NCBI GenBank assembly: GCA_946408825.1 | Contig: CAMJTU010000024.1 | Coordinates: forward strand, 1-57,600 | Length of the DNA stretch: 57,600 nucleotides | Direction: 5' to 3' | Source: an uncultured Planctomycetaceae bacterium | Lineage (GTDB): Bacteria > Planctomycetota > Planctomycetia > Pirellulales > Thermoguttaceae | Shown here: piece by piece, positions 1-9,525 of the stretch | Layout of the letters: every line of letters starts with the position of its first letter | Numbering within the stretch: position 1 is the first letter of the stretch | Notes under the pieces: generated by a model | Told to the model about the DNA's origin: nothing | Seen by the model: only the letters and a program-made list of their open reading frames with translations | Databases searched by the model: none | Made by a program: the position numbers and the translations under genes

Positions 1-992
1 ATTTCGGACGATTCACGTTTTTTGAGATTTTCTTCCAAATCATCACGATTGAAATATTCATGAATCTCTGAATCTCTCAACGTTTCCCTGAGCGTTTTCC
101 CGTCAAGCCTTAAATCTTCAATCGACGCACGATAAAACAGATCAGGCGAGAAAATCGCCTTTTCGGTCAGTTTCCCGTCCTTGTACGCTTCATACCGTTT
201 CACGCCGAGCCAGTCGCGTTTGAAAGAATCAGGCTGTTGTTTGAAATACTCAGGAAAAGATAAATTTGAATCGACCTGACGATACGCGGGTTTCCCCGTT
301 TCTCTCTCATAATCTTTCTGCGCTTGATAATAGTATTTCAGGCGCGTCGAAGGAGATAAATCTTCGAAGCGACGTTTCCAGCCTTTCTCTTTGGCTTTCT
401 GATTGTAAGCGTCTTTTGCGAGCTGATCGAAATCAGCGTTCGCCGCTGGTCGCTCGTTGTCAATATCAACGACGTTTCCATCTTCGTCTTTCAATTCAAC
501 GTAGGGAACGAGCGTGCAACGGCAGTTCGGATGAATCGGCGGTCGTCTTGCCGAAGCCATATCTTCCCCGCGCCATACATGTCCGTCATAAGACGCGCAA
601 TGCGGACACGTCTTGCCGTCCAGAGTCCCGACGAACTTGATTCCGTCAATGACGTCTGAATTTGCCTTGATCGTTTCGACGCGGGCGTTATTGCAAACGC
701 CGTTGATCACAGTCCGCGCCAGTCTGACCGCGCCGACACGGGTTGTCGCCAGAATCCCGTCGTTGTAGTCGTTCTCTTTCGTTCCCCGTATCTGTTTGGC
801 AATATCAGAAACGGTCAACTGTTCGACCGTCGCTTTCTGAACGGCGCGGGAGATTCGTTCAAGATCGTCTCTCTGCCAGCCGCTGAACCATTCTCCAATC
901 GCCGCCCCGTCAATTCCCTGTCCGTCGATGATCGCCTTGAGCTGATCCTCGTTCAACGTCTTACCAAGACCTTGATAAATTTCCGCTTTAGC
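1..992 (-). pseudogene. Phage Mu gpF-like head-morphogenesis protein, 5'-truncated and running off the window
   Basis: An uninterrupted minus-strand frame of about 330 codons runs from base 992 off the left edge. Its middle reads TLDGKTCPHCASYDG, and about 20 residues later PPIHPNCRCTLVPY. This is the Cys-x-x-Cys ... His-Pro-x-Cys-Arg-Cys signature of the Mu gpF / SPP1 gp7 minor head protein family, which takes part in phage capsid assembly. The part after it, rich in Lys, Tyr and Asp, is unlike anything I can name. The frame is closed upstream by TAA at 993-995 and the first codons contain no ATG with a ribosome site. The family's N-terminal helical region is therefore missing or shortened, and the gene was probably cut at this end. 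No other phage gene is visible to the right. I infer a prophage remnant boundary here. Alternatives are an assembly join or a non-ATG start on an intact gene. Confidence 0.75.
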
Positions 993-1179
993 TTATGATA
1001 ACGCACGGACGACGTTTCTCGTTACCCTAAAACGGAAGACGCGTCTTTTTGCTATTTTGGGGAGGTGCAACAACCGCCTCAATTTGTAAGGAATATACGA
1101 ACACTTGTCGCCTGTAATTGGATCCAATAATGGAGTATTCTAGAGGCGCATAAGACGTTTTCTTCTCGGGTGGTTTGAA
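993..1179. other. Junction between phage remnant and chromosomal genes, with a 12-bp palindrome
   Basis: This stretch separates the truncated phage gene from the phosphohexomutase. It has a perfect palindrome AAGACGCGTCTT at 1036-1047, which recurs at 29609-29620 upstream of ilvD. I see no tRNA, no clear attachment-site repeat and no convincing -35/-10 pair. If the phage gene was cut by integration or deletion, the breakpoint should lie in or near this stretch. Confidence 0.4.
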
Positions 1180-2571
1180 ATGGCGAGTCCGCTTATTATC
1201 AGCGTATCGGGTCTTCGCGGTGAAATTGGCGCCACTTTAACGCCAGACGTCGCGATTCGCTATGCATTGACTTATTCTTTGTCTGTCGAATCTGACGCTC
1301 CTTTTGTTGTCGCTCATGACGGTCGTCGCTCTGGGTCTATGTTTGCCGACGCAATATGCGCGTCGCTGAACGCTGTTGGGCGCGACGTTTTTTATGCTGG
1401 CGTTGCCGCGACCCCGACTGTGGGCGTTCTTGTGAGAACGTTGGGCGCCTCTGGTGGAATTCAGATATCGGCAAGTCATAATCCAAGGCAGTTCAATGGG
1501 CTAAAGCTTTTCTCTTCCGAAGGGCGCGTTATTCCGAAATCTGAGGGGGAAAAGGTATTAATTGCCTATCGCAAGGTTGAAAAGATTTCTGATTGGAACC
1601 CTGGTTGGGTTAACGTAGAATTGCTTGGCGAACGTAAGCAAGTTGAAGATTCGACAATCGCCCACATGGAAGCCGTTTTAAAAACGGTCGACGCAGACCT
1701 TGTTCGCTCGAAGAGGTTTCGTGTCCTCATCGATTCTAATAACGCTTCAGGGAGCGTTTTAGGAAGGAGATTACTAGAAAACCTGGGTTGCGAAGTCGTT
1801 GTTTGCGGCGGAACTCCAAACGGCGATTTTCTCCACACGCCTGAACCTACGATTGATAATCTTCAAGGCGTCTTACAGAAAGTCGTTGAAGCGGGCGCCG
1901 TCGTTGGATTCTGTCAAGATCCAGACGCGGACCGCCTCGCGCTCATAGACGAAAACGGTTTCTATATTGGCGAGGAATATACAACGGCAATATGTTGTAA
2001 GAATCGTCTTCAGAAAGCTAAAATCAACGGAGAGAGCGAGCCATTCCATTTGGTGATTAACTGTGCTTCAAGCCGGATGTCAATAGATATTGCAGAACAA
2101 TTTGGCGGTTCTTGCTTCCGTTCTCCTGTCGGCGAGGCGAACGTTGTTGACCTTATGAAAGCGAAAAATGCTGTTTTTGGCGGCGAGGGTAACGGCGGTC
2201 CCATCGATCCTGCTGTCGGATATGTTCGTGATTCCTTTGTCGGCATGGCGCAAACGCTCGAAATGATGGCGCGTAATGGGCAGAAACTTTCTGAGATAGC
2301 GCACGATATTCAGGGATATTCGATTGTAAAACGCAAAGTTGATCTTCCAAACGGCGGTTTCCAAAAGGTCGTCGACCTTCTATCGAGGGAATTTGCTAAC
2401 GAAAGGCTGAACTTGGACGACGGCGTGCGCGTCGATTGGGACGACGCATGGGTTTTGGCACGACCGAGTAATACGGAACCGATTGCTCGAATTATTGCTG
2501 AAGCGCCTACGGACGACCGTGCGAACGCTCTTTGCGATCGCGTTGCCGAACTCATGTCTACTACGGAGTGA
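1180..2571 (+). CDS. Phosphohexomutase (phosphoglucosamine mutase / phosphomannomutase family)
   Basis: This 463-residue cytoplasmic enzyme belongs to the alpha-D-phosphohexomutase family, which moves a phosphate between C1 and C6 of a hexose or hexosamine for cell-envelope sugar synthesis. All four active-site loops are visible: the phosphoserine loop ISASHNP (96-102, catalytic Ser99), the metal loop DPDADR (247-252), the sugar-binding loop GEGNGG (335-340) and the phosphate-binding loop RPSNTEP (428-434). Length fits the family, usually 440-470 residues. The GEGNGG loop and overall pattern resemble the GlmM/ManB-like enzymes of many bacteria and archaea, so the exact substrate (glucosamine-6-P, mannose-6-P or glucose-6-P) cannot be fixed from sequence alone. 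rpiB follows 112 bases downstream on the same strand and may be co-transcribed. Confidence 0.92.
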   Translation: MASPLIISVSGLRGEIGATLTPDVAIRYALTYSLSVESDAPFVVAHDGRRSGSMFADAICASLNAVGRDVFYAGVAATPTVGVLVRTLGASGGIQISASHNPRQFNGLKLFSSEGRVIPKSEGEKVLIAYRKVEKISDWNPGWVNVELLGERKQVEDSTIAHMEAVLKTVDADLVRSKRFRVLIDSNNASGSVLGRRLLENLGCEVVVCGGTPNGDFLHTPEPTIDNLQGVLQKVVEAGAVVGFCQDPDADRLALIDENGFYIGEEYTTAICCKNRLQKAKINGESEPFHLVINCASSRMSIDIAEQFGGSCFRSPVGEANVVDLMKAKNAVFGGEGNGGPIDPAVGYVRDSFVGMAQTLEMMARNGQKLSEIAHDIQGYSIVKRKVDLPNGGFQKVVDLLSREFANERLNLDDGVRVDWDDAWVLARPSNTEPIARIIAEAPTDDRANALCDRVAELMSTTE

Positions 2572-2683
2572 AGACGACAGCGGACGCTTTTACTACTATG
2601 AGATAGCAACAGAATAACCGAAATATGTTTTACCTAAATAGACTGCGCCTAGAAAGAATTTCTTAGAGCGATAAGGTGGCGTT

Positions 2684-3157
2684 ATGAGAATACTAATAGG
2701 AAGCGATCATCATGGAATTGAGACGCGTTTGAACCTTGGGCGAATCATAGTTTCACTTGGGCACGAGGTTGTCGACGTTGGTCCTACCCCAGATAACGCG
2801 GCGCCTGTAGACTATCCCGAAATAGCCGCAACAGTTGCTCGCGCGGTATCTGAGGGCGACGCTGATCGAGGCGTTTTAATTTGTGGGACGGGCATAGGTA
2901 TGAGCATTGTCGCTAATAAATTTGTCGGCGTTCGCGCCGCGCCTGTCACAGACGTTTCTTCTGCTGAATTAAGTCGTAAACACAACGATTTGAACGTATT
3001 GTGCCTTTCAGCTGAAATGTTGACAGAAAGGATGATTAGCGAAGTTGTTCAGACTTGGTTGAAGTCTGATTTTTCTGGGATTTCACGACATGTTCGGAGA
3101 CTTGAACGCGTCGCTCAGATCGAACGTGATCAGATCGAAAAAAATCGGGCTTCCTAA
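2684..3157 (+). CDS. rpiB: Ribose-5-phosphate isomerase B
   Basis: This 157-residue protein has the RpiB/LacAB fold and should interconvert ribose-5-phosphate and ribulose-5-phosphate in the pentose-phosphate pathway. The N-terminal GSDHHG (6-11), the CGTGIGMSIVANK loop with active-site Cys67 (67-79) and the RKHND segment (98-102) match the family. The second His in GSDHHG is usually Ala, which is a small departure outside the catalytic set. Length is typical (about 145-155). The start has GGTGGCG upstream. The nuclease gene begins 68 bases downstream on the same strand, so the two are probably co-transcribed by proximity. Confidence 0.93.
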   Translation: MRILIGSDHHGIETRLNLGRIIVSLGHEVVDVGPTPDNAAPVDYPEIAATVARAVSEGDADRGVLICGTGIGMSIVANKFVGVRAAPVTDVSSAELSRKHNDLNVLCLSAEMLTERMISEVVQTWLKSDFSGISRHVRRLERVAQIERDQIEKNRAS

Positions 3158-3225
3158 ACTTGTCAAAATGGACTATAAATCCGTCGTTTGAACGTACTAT
3201 TTCAGCAACGCAAGGAGGCGTTACC

Positions 3226-3930
3226 ATGGTTCAAAAACGATTATATCGTTCGTCTGAGACGGCTCAGCGGCGAATAGCTAGAACAGTCGTTTCTTCTATT
3301 CTCCGTGAGAATGGGAGAAACAGAAGAGGCAAGGGGAGTCGTGGTTTTTTAGTAAGCGTCGCGTCGATAATTGTCGTGTTGCTTGCCTGTTTGTGGACTC
3401 AGATAGCGCCTAAGTCGGACTCCCCCCAAAGTTCTAATGTCGTCGCTTCCACGAGCGAGTTGGGAGTCTCTTCGTCCGTCGCCGGCGTTCCTATTCGTGA
3501 AGATCTTCCTGGTAGCGAAGGCGTTCTAGTAGAACGTTGTGTCGATGGCGACACGCTTATCGTAAATACGGCTTCAGGAACAGAACGCGTTAGACTTATA
3601 GGCGCTAACACGCCCGAAACTGTCAAAGCGAATACGCCGATAGAGCCTTTCGGACCTGAGGCTTCGGCTTACACCAAACAGCGCGTGTCAGAAGCCAATA
3701 ACATCGCCTACCTTGTTTCTGACGGTCAGAAGTTTGATAAATATGACCGAAGACTGGCTTTCGTTTATCTCGGGAACGACGCCGTTTCTTTGAATGAAGA
3801 TCTTGTGCGTCAAGGTTTGGCGAGGGCGACGTTACAGTATGATTTTTCGCGGGAAATGAAGGATCGTCTCGCGAACGCTCAGGCGGTCGCTCAGGAAGAA
3901 AAAAGAGGAATTTTCAGTTTATCAGAATGA
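3226..3930 (+). CDS. Membrane-anchored thermonuclease (SNase-like) domain protein
   Basis: The protein has 234 residues if it begins at the ATG behind AAGGAGG. A longer TTG-started reading from 3160 would almost abut rpiB and lacks a ribosome site. An Arg/Lys-rich head is followed by one hydrophobic segment (about residues 40-60, SVASIIVVLLACLW), so it is either anchored with the catalytic part outside or exported. From about residue 95 comes a staphylococcal-nuclease-type domain: VDGDT, VRLIGANTPE carrying an active-site Arg, and YDRRLAFVYL with the second Arg. Ca-dependent cleavage of DNA or RNA is the family role. The gene ends just before a strong terminator hairpin. No partner gene suggests whether it serves nutrition or defence. 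Confidence 0.88.
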   Translation: MVQKRLYRSSETAQRRIARTVVSSILRENGRNRRGKGSRGFLVSVASIIVVLLACLWTQIAPKSDSPQSSNVVASTSELGVSSSVAGVPIREDLPGSEGVLVERCVDGDTLIVNTASGTERVRLIGANTPETVKANTPIEPFGPEASAYTKQRVSEANNIAYLVSDGQKFDKYDRRLAFVYLGNDAVSLNEDLVRQGLARATLQYDFSREMKDRLANAQAVAQEEKRGIFSLSE

Positions 3931-3940
3931 AAATAGCTCG

Positions 3941-3966
3941 TCCCCCTCATGCTTTTTTGAGGGGGA
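3941..3966 (+). terminator. Rho-independent terminator after the nuclease gene
   Basis: A perfect 9-bp stem TCCCCCTCA / TGAGGGGGA (3941-3949 with 3958-3966) encloses an 8-base loop. It is followed by a T-rich tract (ACTTCTTTTT) and lies 10 bases after the stop codon. Confidence 0.85.
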
Positions 3967-4402
3967 ACTTCTTTTTAGCGATAGTCGATTCTTTTTCTAA
4001 CGTTTTGGCGCTGATTTCTGTCTTAACTTGGCAATTTAAGAGCGGTTCGTACGTCTATTCAGATCCCTTAAAATTCGACCGCTTTTGTCTGGTTGGGTAC
4101 TATTGATAAGTATAGTGTCTATATCGTCGTGGTTATCGCATCGACAATTGTTTTTAGCACGTCGTCGATTCGTTGTCTGTCTTTTGAGAACTCAGTCTCT
4201 TTATGAATGTTTTAAGACAAATATGAACCTGAGTTCGGACTCGACAATACGCGATTTAAGATAATTAAAAGACGTCCTTAGGACTATAGAAGAGAGCGTG
4301 TGAGATTTAAAACATGAATTCTAAGTTATCATCGCGTCCGCCTCTGGATTTTAAGCGTCGGCAAAGACGGACGCGAAGCGACGTTATTCAAAGTAGACTG
4401 AA
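3967..4402. other. Intergenic region between convergent genes, with a 9-bp hairpin
   Basis: No gene is seen in these 436 bases. Near the right end a perfect inverted repeat TCGCGTCCG / CGGACGCGA (4332-4340 with 4368-4376) lies downstream of the minus-strand glycosidase gene. It could act as that gene's terminator, although no T tract follows on the minus strand. The remainder shows nothing I can interpret. Confidence 0.5.
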
Positions 4403-6700
4403 TTATGGAGCTACATAACGATAGTAATAACGATCATTTGGAGCACAATCGCCGTCCGTCGTGAAACCCGACCATTCGCCAAGAACGTCAACGCCATCCG
4501 CCCATTTGAATCGGAAAATTGGTTTCTTTGGGTTCAAAGGGAGAACGGAGAAGGGGACTTTCATTTCGAGCTCAGCTCCGTTAATCTTATACTCGACTGG
4601 CGTTGTCTGAACGGACGTGTCGACTTTGTTTTGCCCATTGTGATTTACGGTTGCAACGAGTTCAAAGCGCTCTTTCTTAGGGTTTGCGTAGATAATGAAG
4701 TCGTTGCCATTTGCGCCTGTTTTTACATCCTCGTCTACGTCAAGAAGAAGCGTTATCCAGTTACTTGAGTTAAAATCGCCTTGGATAGCGTCTTCAGTCC
4801 TTAAGTAAAAATAAAGATATTTGCTGTCAAAAGAAACACGTGCTTCGACAAGGTCGTTACGGCCCGTGTTATTAATGTACCGCTGGTTTGCGCCCCAACT
4901 CCGACTGTCACGATGGACAGGGTCGGAGATCGTGTCGTAGAATCTAGGCTTAACTTCTATCCAATCATTAAATATTCCATCGATTACAATATCGTTCGGC
5001 TTAGCGATTTCAGGTTGGGAAACGCCTTTGAATCGACGGATATTTGAAATAAGCTGATAGTAATAGTTGTCGCCATGTCCTCCCTTCATCGGTTCGCAAT
5101 CGCGGCTAAACTCTTCATTGAATTGATCGACAAAAGAAACTGGAGTGGCGGCGTGAAAGGGCGCGTTAATATCGAAACGACCTGCAATCCATTCGTTCCA
5201 TCCGGTAACGAAGATAATTTCAGGATCAACCTTAAGCGCACGGTCCCATTGTTCCTGGAAATTTCGACCGGCATAATCGCATTTTTCTGGCGCGGGTTCT
5301 TCTCCGTTATGGAAACTTCGTCCATATGCCCTGGGATTGCTTAGCACGGAGAGTTTACCGTCGACTGCATTTTGTGCGACGCCGACGCACATTTCCTCAA
5401 TTTCTCCCTTATCATTAAGAAATTCGTGTTGTGGATAGGCTTCGAGCCAACTCCACTGATTCGGCTTTGTTTGCCCCATAAAATAGTCGGGCTGAGAAGG
5501 TCGGAAGGTAAAAAAATTGAGAATCTTTTCGAGTTCTTCATCATGAGCCCCGACGCTCATTAAAAAGACGCAATTGGCAGGCTTTCCGTTGTTGGACGCG
5601 CTTATCCAGTGGACGCCTTTCGTTGGCAACGTCTTGTCTGCGACTTGACCATACTCGCCTTCAACTGGCTTTGCCCACCAACCGACATTGTCGCCCCCAG
5701 CTTTTGATAATTCGACAGTGTACGTTCCCGACGCAAATGGTTCTTCAAATTTAAACGAATAGACAAGGTTGTCGTGAATTGGGACGTTTTGACGAAAATC
5801 AAGCTCCTTGCCTGTTTGATCAAGTAGCCTGAAATTCACGGAACAACCTTCAGTATTCCAAGTGGGCGAGCTAAGTTGAATGCTCTTGAGAGGCGAATCG
5901 ACAGAAAAAGTTTGCGCTAAAACTGTTTTGCCTTCAATTTTAACAGGCGTGCAACCGTTAGAATTTAAAGATGTTGTCTGAATAAGATAATCTGGATCGG
6001 CAAGAATAAGCGGCTTGCCTTTCCATTCGAACCAGACGTCAGGATAAAAGTTCTGAGAATAGACTTCGCGCCAAAGTTCTCTGACCACCTTATTTGGCGT
6101 CCAAAATGGACAGAGAAACGCAACCTTCGGAACCTTATTGCCTGCCTTTTGCATTTCGGAAAAAACCTTGAACAAAGGGCGATAAGATTCAGGGTAAGTC
6201 AGCTGATTGGTTACGTCAAAACAGATAACGTCGATTCCGGCGTCGCCCAACATTTGAGCGTGTTTACGTAAAACAGATTCGTCTTCGCCCACATAATAGC
6301 CGAAAATAGATTCTCCCCAGTGGTGAGGAACGTACATCTTTCCCCAATACGGAGAATTGGGATCGTCTTTCGCTTCAGGATGCTTATCGATGATTTCTGA
6401 GATATTATAGGGACCGTCTTCTCCATGTCGCCCAAGCCAAAGAAAATAGAAGCAAGCGACGTATTTATCTGATCTTACGGCGCCAACGTCGTCATAAGTT
6501 GGAAGTGAACGTCCTAGGTCGTCTGTTGCAATCCATTGATCGCTTCGAACAGGATTCCATGAAGCGCTGGGATTAACTTCGGGCTTCTTTTCCGCTCCAT
6601 AAATCGGAAAAAAAAGACCCGTGAACAGTGAGATTGAAACCAAAAACACGACGCTGTAATTACGGGATAATTGGCAATGGGGAGTAACAGAACGCGTCAT
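4403..6700 (-). CDS. Secreted GH99/GH71-like glycosidase-type protein with C-terminal CBM9-like domain
   Basis: The 765-residue protein is started at the ATG at 6700 because GGAG lies nine bases before it; a further in-frame ATG at 6763 has no such site. Residues about 14-36 form a signal peptide ending IYGAEK. Residues about 75-240 (FYFLWLG, PHHWGE, GYYVGED, GIDVICFDVTN, PKVAFLCPFW) resemble the GH99/GH71-like barrel found in endo-mannosidase and mutanase relatives. A beta-rich insertion follows (about 242-375), then the barrel resumes and ends with VTGWNEWIAGRFD. From about 585 a domain starting IVIDGIFNDWIEV resembles family 9 carbohydrate-binding modules. Substrate is unknown. It is divergent from the esterase at 6841 and probably shares its upstream region. 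Confidence 0.8.
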   Translation of the reverse strand: MTRSVTPHCQLSRNYSVVFLVSISLFTGLFFPIYGAEKKPEVNPSASWNPVRSDQWIATDDLGRSLPTYDDVGAVRSDKYVACFYFLWLGRHGEDGPYNISEIIDKHPEAKDDPNSPYWGKMYVPHHWGESIFGYYVGEDESVLRKHAQMLGDAGIDVICFDVTNQLTYPESYRPLFKVFSEMQKAGNKVPKVAFLCPFWTPNKVVRELWREVYSQNFYPDVWFEWKGKPLILADPDYLIQTTSLNSNGCTPVKIEGKTVLAQTFSVDSPLKSIQLSSPTWNTEGCSVNFRLLDQTGKELDFRQNVPIHDNLVYSFKFEEPFASGTYTVELSKAGGDNVGWWAKPVEGEYGQVADKTLPTKGVHWISASNNGKPANCVFLMSVGAHDEELEKILNFFTFRPSQPDYFMGQTKPNQWSWLEAYPQHEFLNDKGEIEEMCVGVAQNAVDGKLSVLSNPRAYGRSFHNGEEPAPEKCDYAGRNFQEQWDRALKVDPEIIFVTGWNEWIAGRFDINAPFHAATPVSFVDQFNEEFSRDCEPMKGGHGDNYYYQLISNIRRFKGVSQPEIAKPNDIVIDGIFNDWIEVKPRFYDTISDPVHRDSRSWGANQRYINNTGRNDLVEARVSFDSKYLYFYLRTEDAIQGDFNSSNWITLLLDVDEDVKTGANGNDFIIYANPKKERFELVATVNHNGQNKVDTSVQTTPVEYKINGAELEMKVPFSVLPLNPKKPIFRFKWADGVDVLGEWSGFTTDGDCAPNDRYYYRYVAP

Positions 6701-6840
6701 GGACAGAATCTCCGTTTTGATTTGAGTGAAGTTTAAAGCGGCGTTGAAACTCGCTCGCCACAATTATATAATAGCCCAAGCTCGCAAGAAAGTCGACCCT
6801 GCGAGTTATTCTTATCGCCTATGCCAGATGAGGGAATCTT

Positions 6841-7818
6841 ATGACGTCGAAAAAATTCCGTTTCGAATATGCGATTTTGGAACGACCGCTTGTCTTAGTT
6901 TTGACGTTGATTCTATGTAGCGACGTCGGTTTTCTGAATCATTCTTCGACGCGAGCCCAAGATTCATTGGCGCCTATCCAGATCGAATACTCTGAGATTG
7001 ATGGAACGCCTTATTATGAGGACGCAGTCCTTGAAGACGCAGACGACTACCAGAAAGCGCAATGCCGTCTCCAGATCGTTTATCCTTCAAACTCGTCCGA
7101 GCCTTTCGCGACTCTCGTATGGTTCCATGGCGGAGGTTTGACAGGAGGACAGAAATATATTCCCTCTGCGTTTAAACGTCTTCAAGCTTTTAAAGATGGA
7201 AAGTTAGCGATTGTTGCTGTTGGTTATCGACTTTCGCCAAAAGTTCCCTTTCCGGTTTTCATTGAAGACGCCGCGGCGTCGACGGCGTGGGTTTTACGCC
7301 ATATCGCAGATTACGGGGGAGATCCTAATAAAGTGTTTGTATCTGGCGGAAGCGCCGGTGGATATCTCACCGCTATGATAGGAACATATCCGAAATGGCT
7401 TAATGCCTTTGGAGCGAGTCGCGGACAACTTGCCGGTCTGATTCCCGTTAGTGGACAGATGACGACTCATTTTCACGTCAAGGAACTCTTAAATTATCCC
7501 GGCGATCAATATCAACCATATATAGACGAAAACGCTCCTCTTGGCGGAATATCCGCCGATTTTCCTCCCATCCTTTTTGTGTTGGGCGATCGCAAAATTG
7601 AATGGAAATGTCGAGTTGAGGAAAACGAATTGATGGCGGCGTCTTTGAGAGCTCTTGGCGCGCCGCTCGCTGAGTTTTCGGAAAACGAGGGTTTTACCCA
7701 TGGCATATCTGGAATGGGGGACGACATAAAGCCGGAGCTCCTCGATAGAATCGACAGTTTTATGATCCGTGCCCTCGAATTAAAATCTCAAACGTTACAA
7801 CATTCTGAAGGACGATAA
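6841..7818 (+). CDS. Secreted alpha/beta-hydrolase (carboxylesterase, HSL/BD-FAE-like)
   Basis: This 325-residue alpha/beta-hydrolase has a hydrophobic export signal near residues 17-38. It carries the oxyanion-hole motif HGGG (96-99), the nucleophile elbow GGSAGG with Ser171, a candidate acid Asp250 (VLGDRKIEW) and the catalytic His287 (GFTHG). This layout is that of carboxylesterases related to the hormone-sensitive-lipase group, many of which remove acetyl or feruloyl groups from polysaccharides. It lies head-to-head with the GH99-like gene, which hints at a shared role in polysaccharide use, but no substrate can be assigned. leuC begins 170 bases downstream from its own promoter. Confidence 0.88.
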   Translation: MTSKKFRFEYAILERPLVLVLTLILCSDVGFLNHSSTRAQDSLAPIQIEYSEIDGTPYYEDAVLEDADDYQKAQCRLQIVYPSNSSEPFATLVWFHGGGLTGGQKYIPSAFKRLQAFKDGKLAIVAVGYRLSPKVPFPVFIEDAAASTAWVLRHIADYGGDPNKVFVSGGSAGGYLTAMIGTYPKWLNAFGASRGQLAGLIPVSGQMTTHFHVKELLNYPGDQYQPYIDENAPLGGISADFPPILFVLGDRKIEWKCRVEENELMAASLRALGAPLAEFSENEGFTHGISGMGDDIKPELLDRIDSFMIRALELKSQTLQHSEGR

Positions 7819-7871
7819 TTTGCGATCCTTTAGTATTCCTTTTCGTCGGGATGTCGCTAATGTCTTTCTTA

Positions 7872-7899
7872 TTGACGAAAACATCGCTGAGATTAAAAT
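7872..7899 (+). promoter_or_regulatory. Candidate sigma-70-type promoter for leuCD
   Basis: TTGACG (7872-7877) and TAAAAT (7894-7899) are separated by 16 bases, each matching its consensus at five of six positions. The pair lies about 90 bases before the leuC start and no terminator-like hairpin intervenes. No leader peptide rich in Leu codons and no T-box-like structure was recognised in the leader. Confidence 0.6.
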
Positions 7900-7988
7900 T
7901 ACGCGTCGGCGTCGTGTAGGTTGCGACGTGGCGTTCGCGCGTTTTGCACAATGTATTTTGGTTGCCGCTGAAGAGAGGGGGATAGACG

Positions 7989-9431
7989 ATGACTCAAGGA
8001 TCGCCGACGACTTCTGACCGTCCGAAGACGATGTACGATAAGATATGGGAAAATCACCTCGTTTATCAGGAACCGGGCGACGATTCCGCAATTCTCTATA
8101 TCGACCAGTTGCTCTGTCATGAAGTAACGAGTCCTCAGGCTTTCGAAGGATTGCGTTTGGCCGGTCGACGAGTCCGTCATCCAGATCGTGTGATGGCGGT
8201 TCAGGATCATGACGTGCCTACAAAAGATCGCGACAAGCCGATCGCCGACCCGATTGCACGGAAGCAAATTGAAACGCTCCGCGCTAATTGCAAGGATTTC
8301 GGTATTCGACTTTACGATCTCGACGACATAGAGCAGGGCGTTATCCACGTCGTGGCGCCTGAACAGGGACATGTCAAACCTGGTATGACATTGACGTGCG
8401 GCGATAGTCACACCGCAACCCACGGAGCGTTTGGTCTTATCGCGATGGGGACCGGAACGAGCGAGGTTGAGCATGTTTTGGCTACCCAAACGCTTCGTCA
8501 GAAAAAGATGAAGTCGATGCGCGTTACGATCGACGGCGAGTTGGGATTGGGCGTTACGGCGAAGGACGTTATCCTTTATGTTATTGCTAAGATGACAACT
8601 GCGGGCGGCGCCGGTTACGCTGTTGAATTTGCCGGTTCCGCTATTCGTTCCCTTTCGATGGAAGGCCGCATGACCGTTTGTAATATGGCAATCGAGATGG
8701 GAGCTCGAGTGGGAATGATTGCGCCGGACGAGACGACGTTCGAATGGCTCAAAGGACGTCCTCAGATGCTTAAGGGAGAGGCTTTTGAAAAAGCCGTCGA
8801 AGAGTGGAAGAAACTTCCGACCGACGAGGGCGCGACGTTCGATAAGGAAGTTTTTTTCGACGCGTCTGATATTAAGCCTCGCGTAACTTGGGGTACGAAT
8901 CCGGCTCAAAGCGTCGAGATTACCGACGTTGTTCCTTCGCCTGACGATTTTGACAACGTTGAGGAGCGTAAGATGGCAAAAGCTGCGCTCGAGTATATGA
9001 ATCTCAAAGCTGGAACGCCAATTAAGGACGTCAAGCTTGACTGGGTTTTCATTGGTTCCTGCACGAACGGTCGCATGGAAGATTTTCGTGCTGCAGCGAA
9101 GGTTCTCAAAGGCTATAAGATTGCCGAGGGCGTTCAGGCGATTGCCGTCCCAGGCAGCGGGGTTGTTAAAAAGCAGGCCGAAATCGAAGGACTAGATAAA
9201 ATATTTATCTCGGCTGGTTTTGAATGGCGCGAACCGGGATGCAGCATGTGTCTTGCGATGAATCCAGACAGGCTCAAACCGGGCGAACGTTGCGCTGGGA
9301 CGAGTAATCGAAATTTTGAAGGTCGTATGGGCAAGGGCGGTCGTACTCATCTCGTCTCCCCCGCCATGGCGGCCGCTGCGGCAGTCGCGGGACATTTTGT
9401 CGATATCCGCGAATGGAAATACAACGATTAG
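7989..9431 (+). CDS. leuC: 3-isopropylmalate dehydratase large subunit
   Basis: This 480-residue aconitase-family protein is the catalytic subunit that, with LeuD, isomerises 2-isopropylmalate to 3-isopropylmalate in leucine synthesis. The three ligands of the [4Fe-4S] cluster are visible as Cys358 (FIGSCTNGR) and Cys418/Cys421 (EPGCSMC). Substrate-binding [16 protein letters not shown] sequence appears as [16 protein letters not shown] near residue 135. Length matches bacterial LeuC (about 465-480). leuD starts 94 bases downstream, so the two form the usual leuCD pair. The start ATG follows GAGGGGG. A 336-codon open frame on the opposite strand is a by-product of codon bias. Confidence 0.97.
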   Translation: MTQGSPTTSDRPKTMYDKIWENHLVYQEPGDDSAILYIDQLLCHEVTSPQAFEGLRLAGRRVRHPDRVMAVQDHDVPTKDRDKPIADPIARKQIETLRANCKDFGIRLYDLDDIEQGVIHVVAPEQGHVKPGMTLTCGDSHTATHGAFGLIAMGTGTSEVEHVLATQTLRQKKMKSMRVTIDGELGLGVTAKDVILYVIAKMTTAGGAGYAVEFAGSAIRSLSMEGRMTVCNMAIEMGARVGMIAPDETTFEWLKGRPQMLKGEAFEKAVEEWKKLPTDEGATFDKEVFFDASDIKPRVTWGTNPAQSVEITDVVPSPDDFDNVEERKMAKAALEYMNLKAGTPIKDVKLDWVFIGSCTNGRMEDFRAAAKVLKGYKIAEGVQAIAVPGSGVVKKQAEIEGLDKIFISAGFEWREPGCSMCLAMNPDRLKPGERCAGTSNRNFEGRMGKGGRTHLVSPAMAAAAAVAGHFVDIREWKYND

Positions 9432-9525
9432 TTTCTTTTTTCCTCACGAGTTAATAGAAGTTTGATTGAACGAGCGTCTGTTCGTTTTCAATTCTGTGAT
9501 GTGAAATGACTTCAAAGGATAAGAT

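Noticed and set aside
266..640. 124-codon plus-strand open frame
   Set aside because: It lies antisense to the phage gpF-like gene, has no ribosome site and shows an Arg/Ser-rich sequence typical of a shadow frame.
7820..8017. 65-codon frame between the esterase and leuC, considered as a leader peptide
   Set aside because: It overlaps the leuC start, has no ribosome site, and shows no Leu-codon run or attenuator hairpin.
7899..8909. 336-codon minus-strand frame opposite leuC
   Set aside because: leuC is certain here. The antisense frame is long only because of biased codon use and its product is Arg/His/Leu-rich without recognisable domains.
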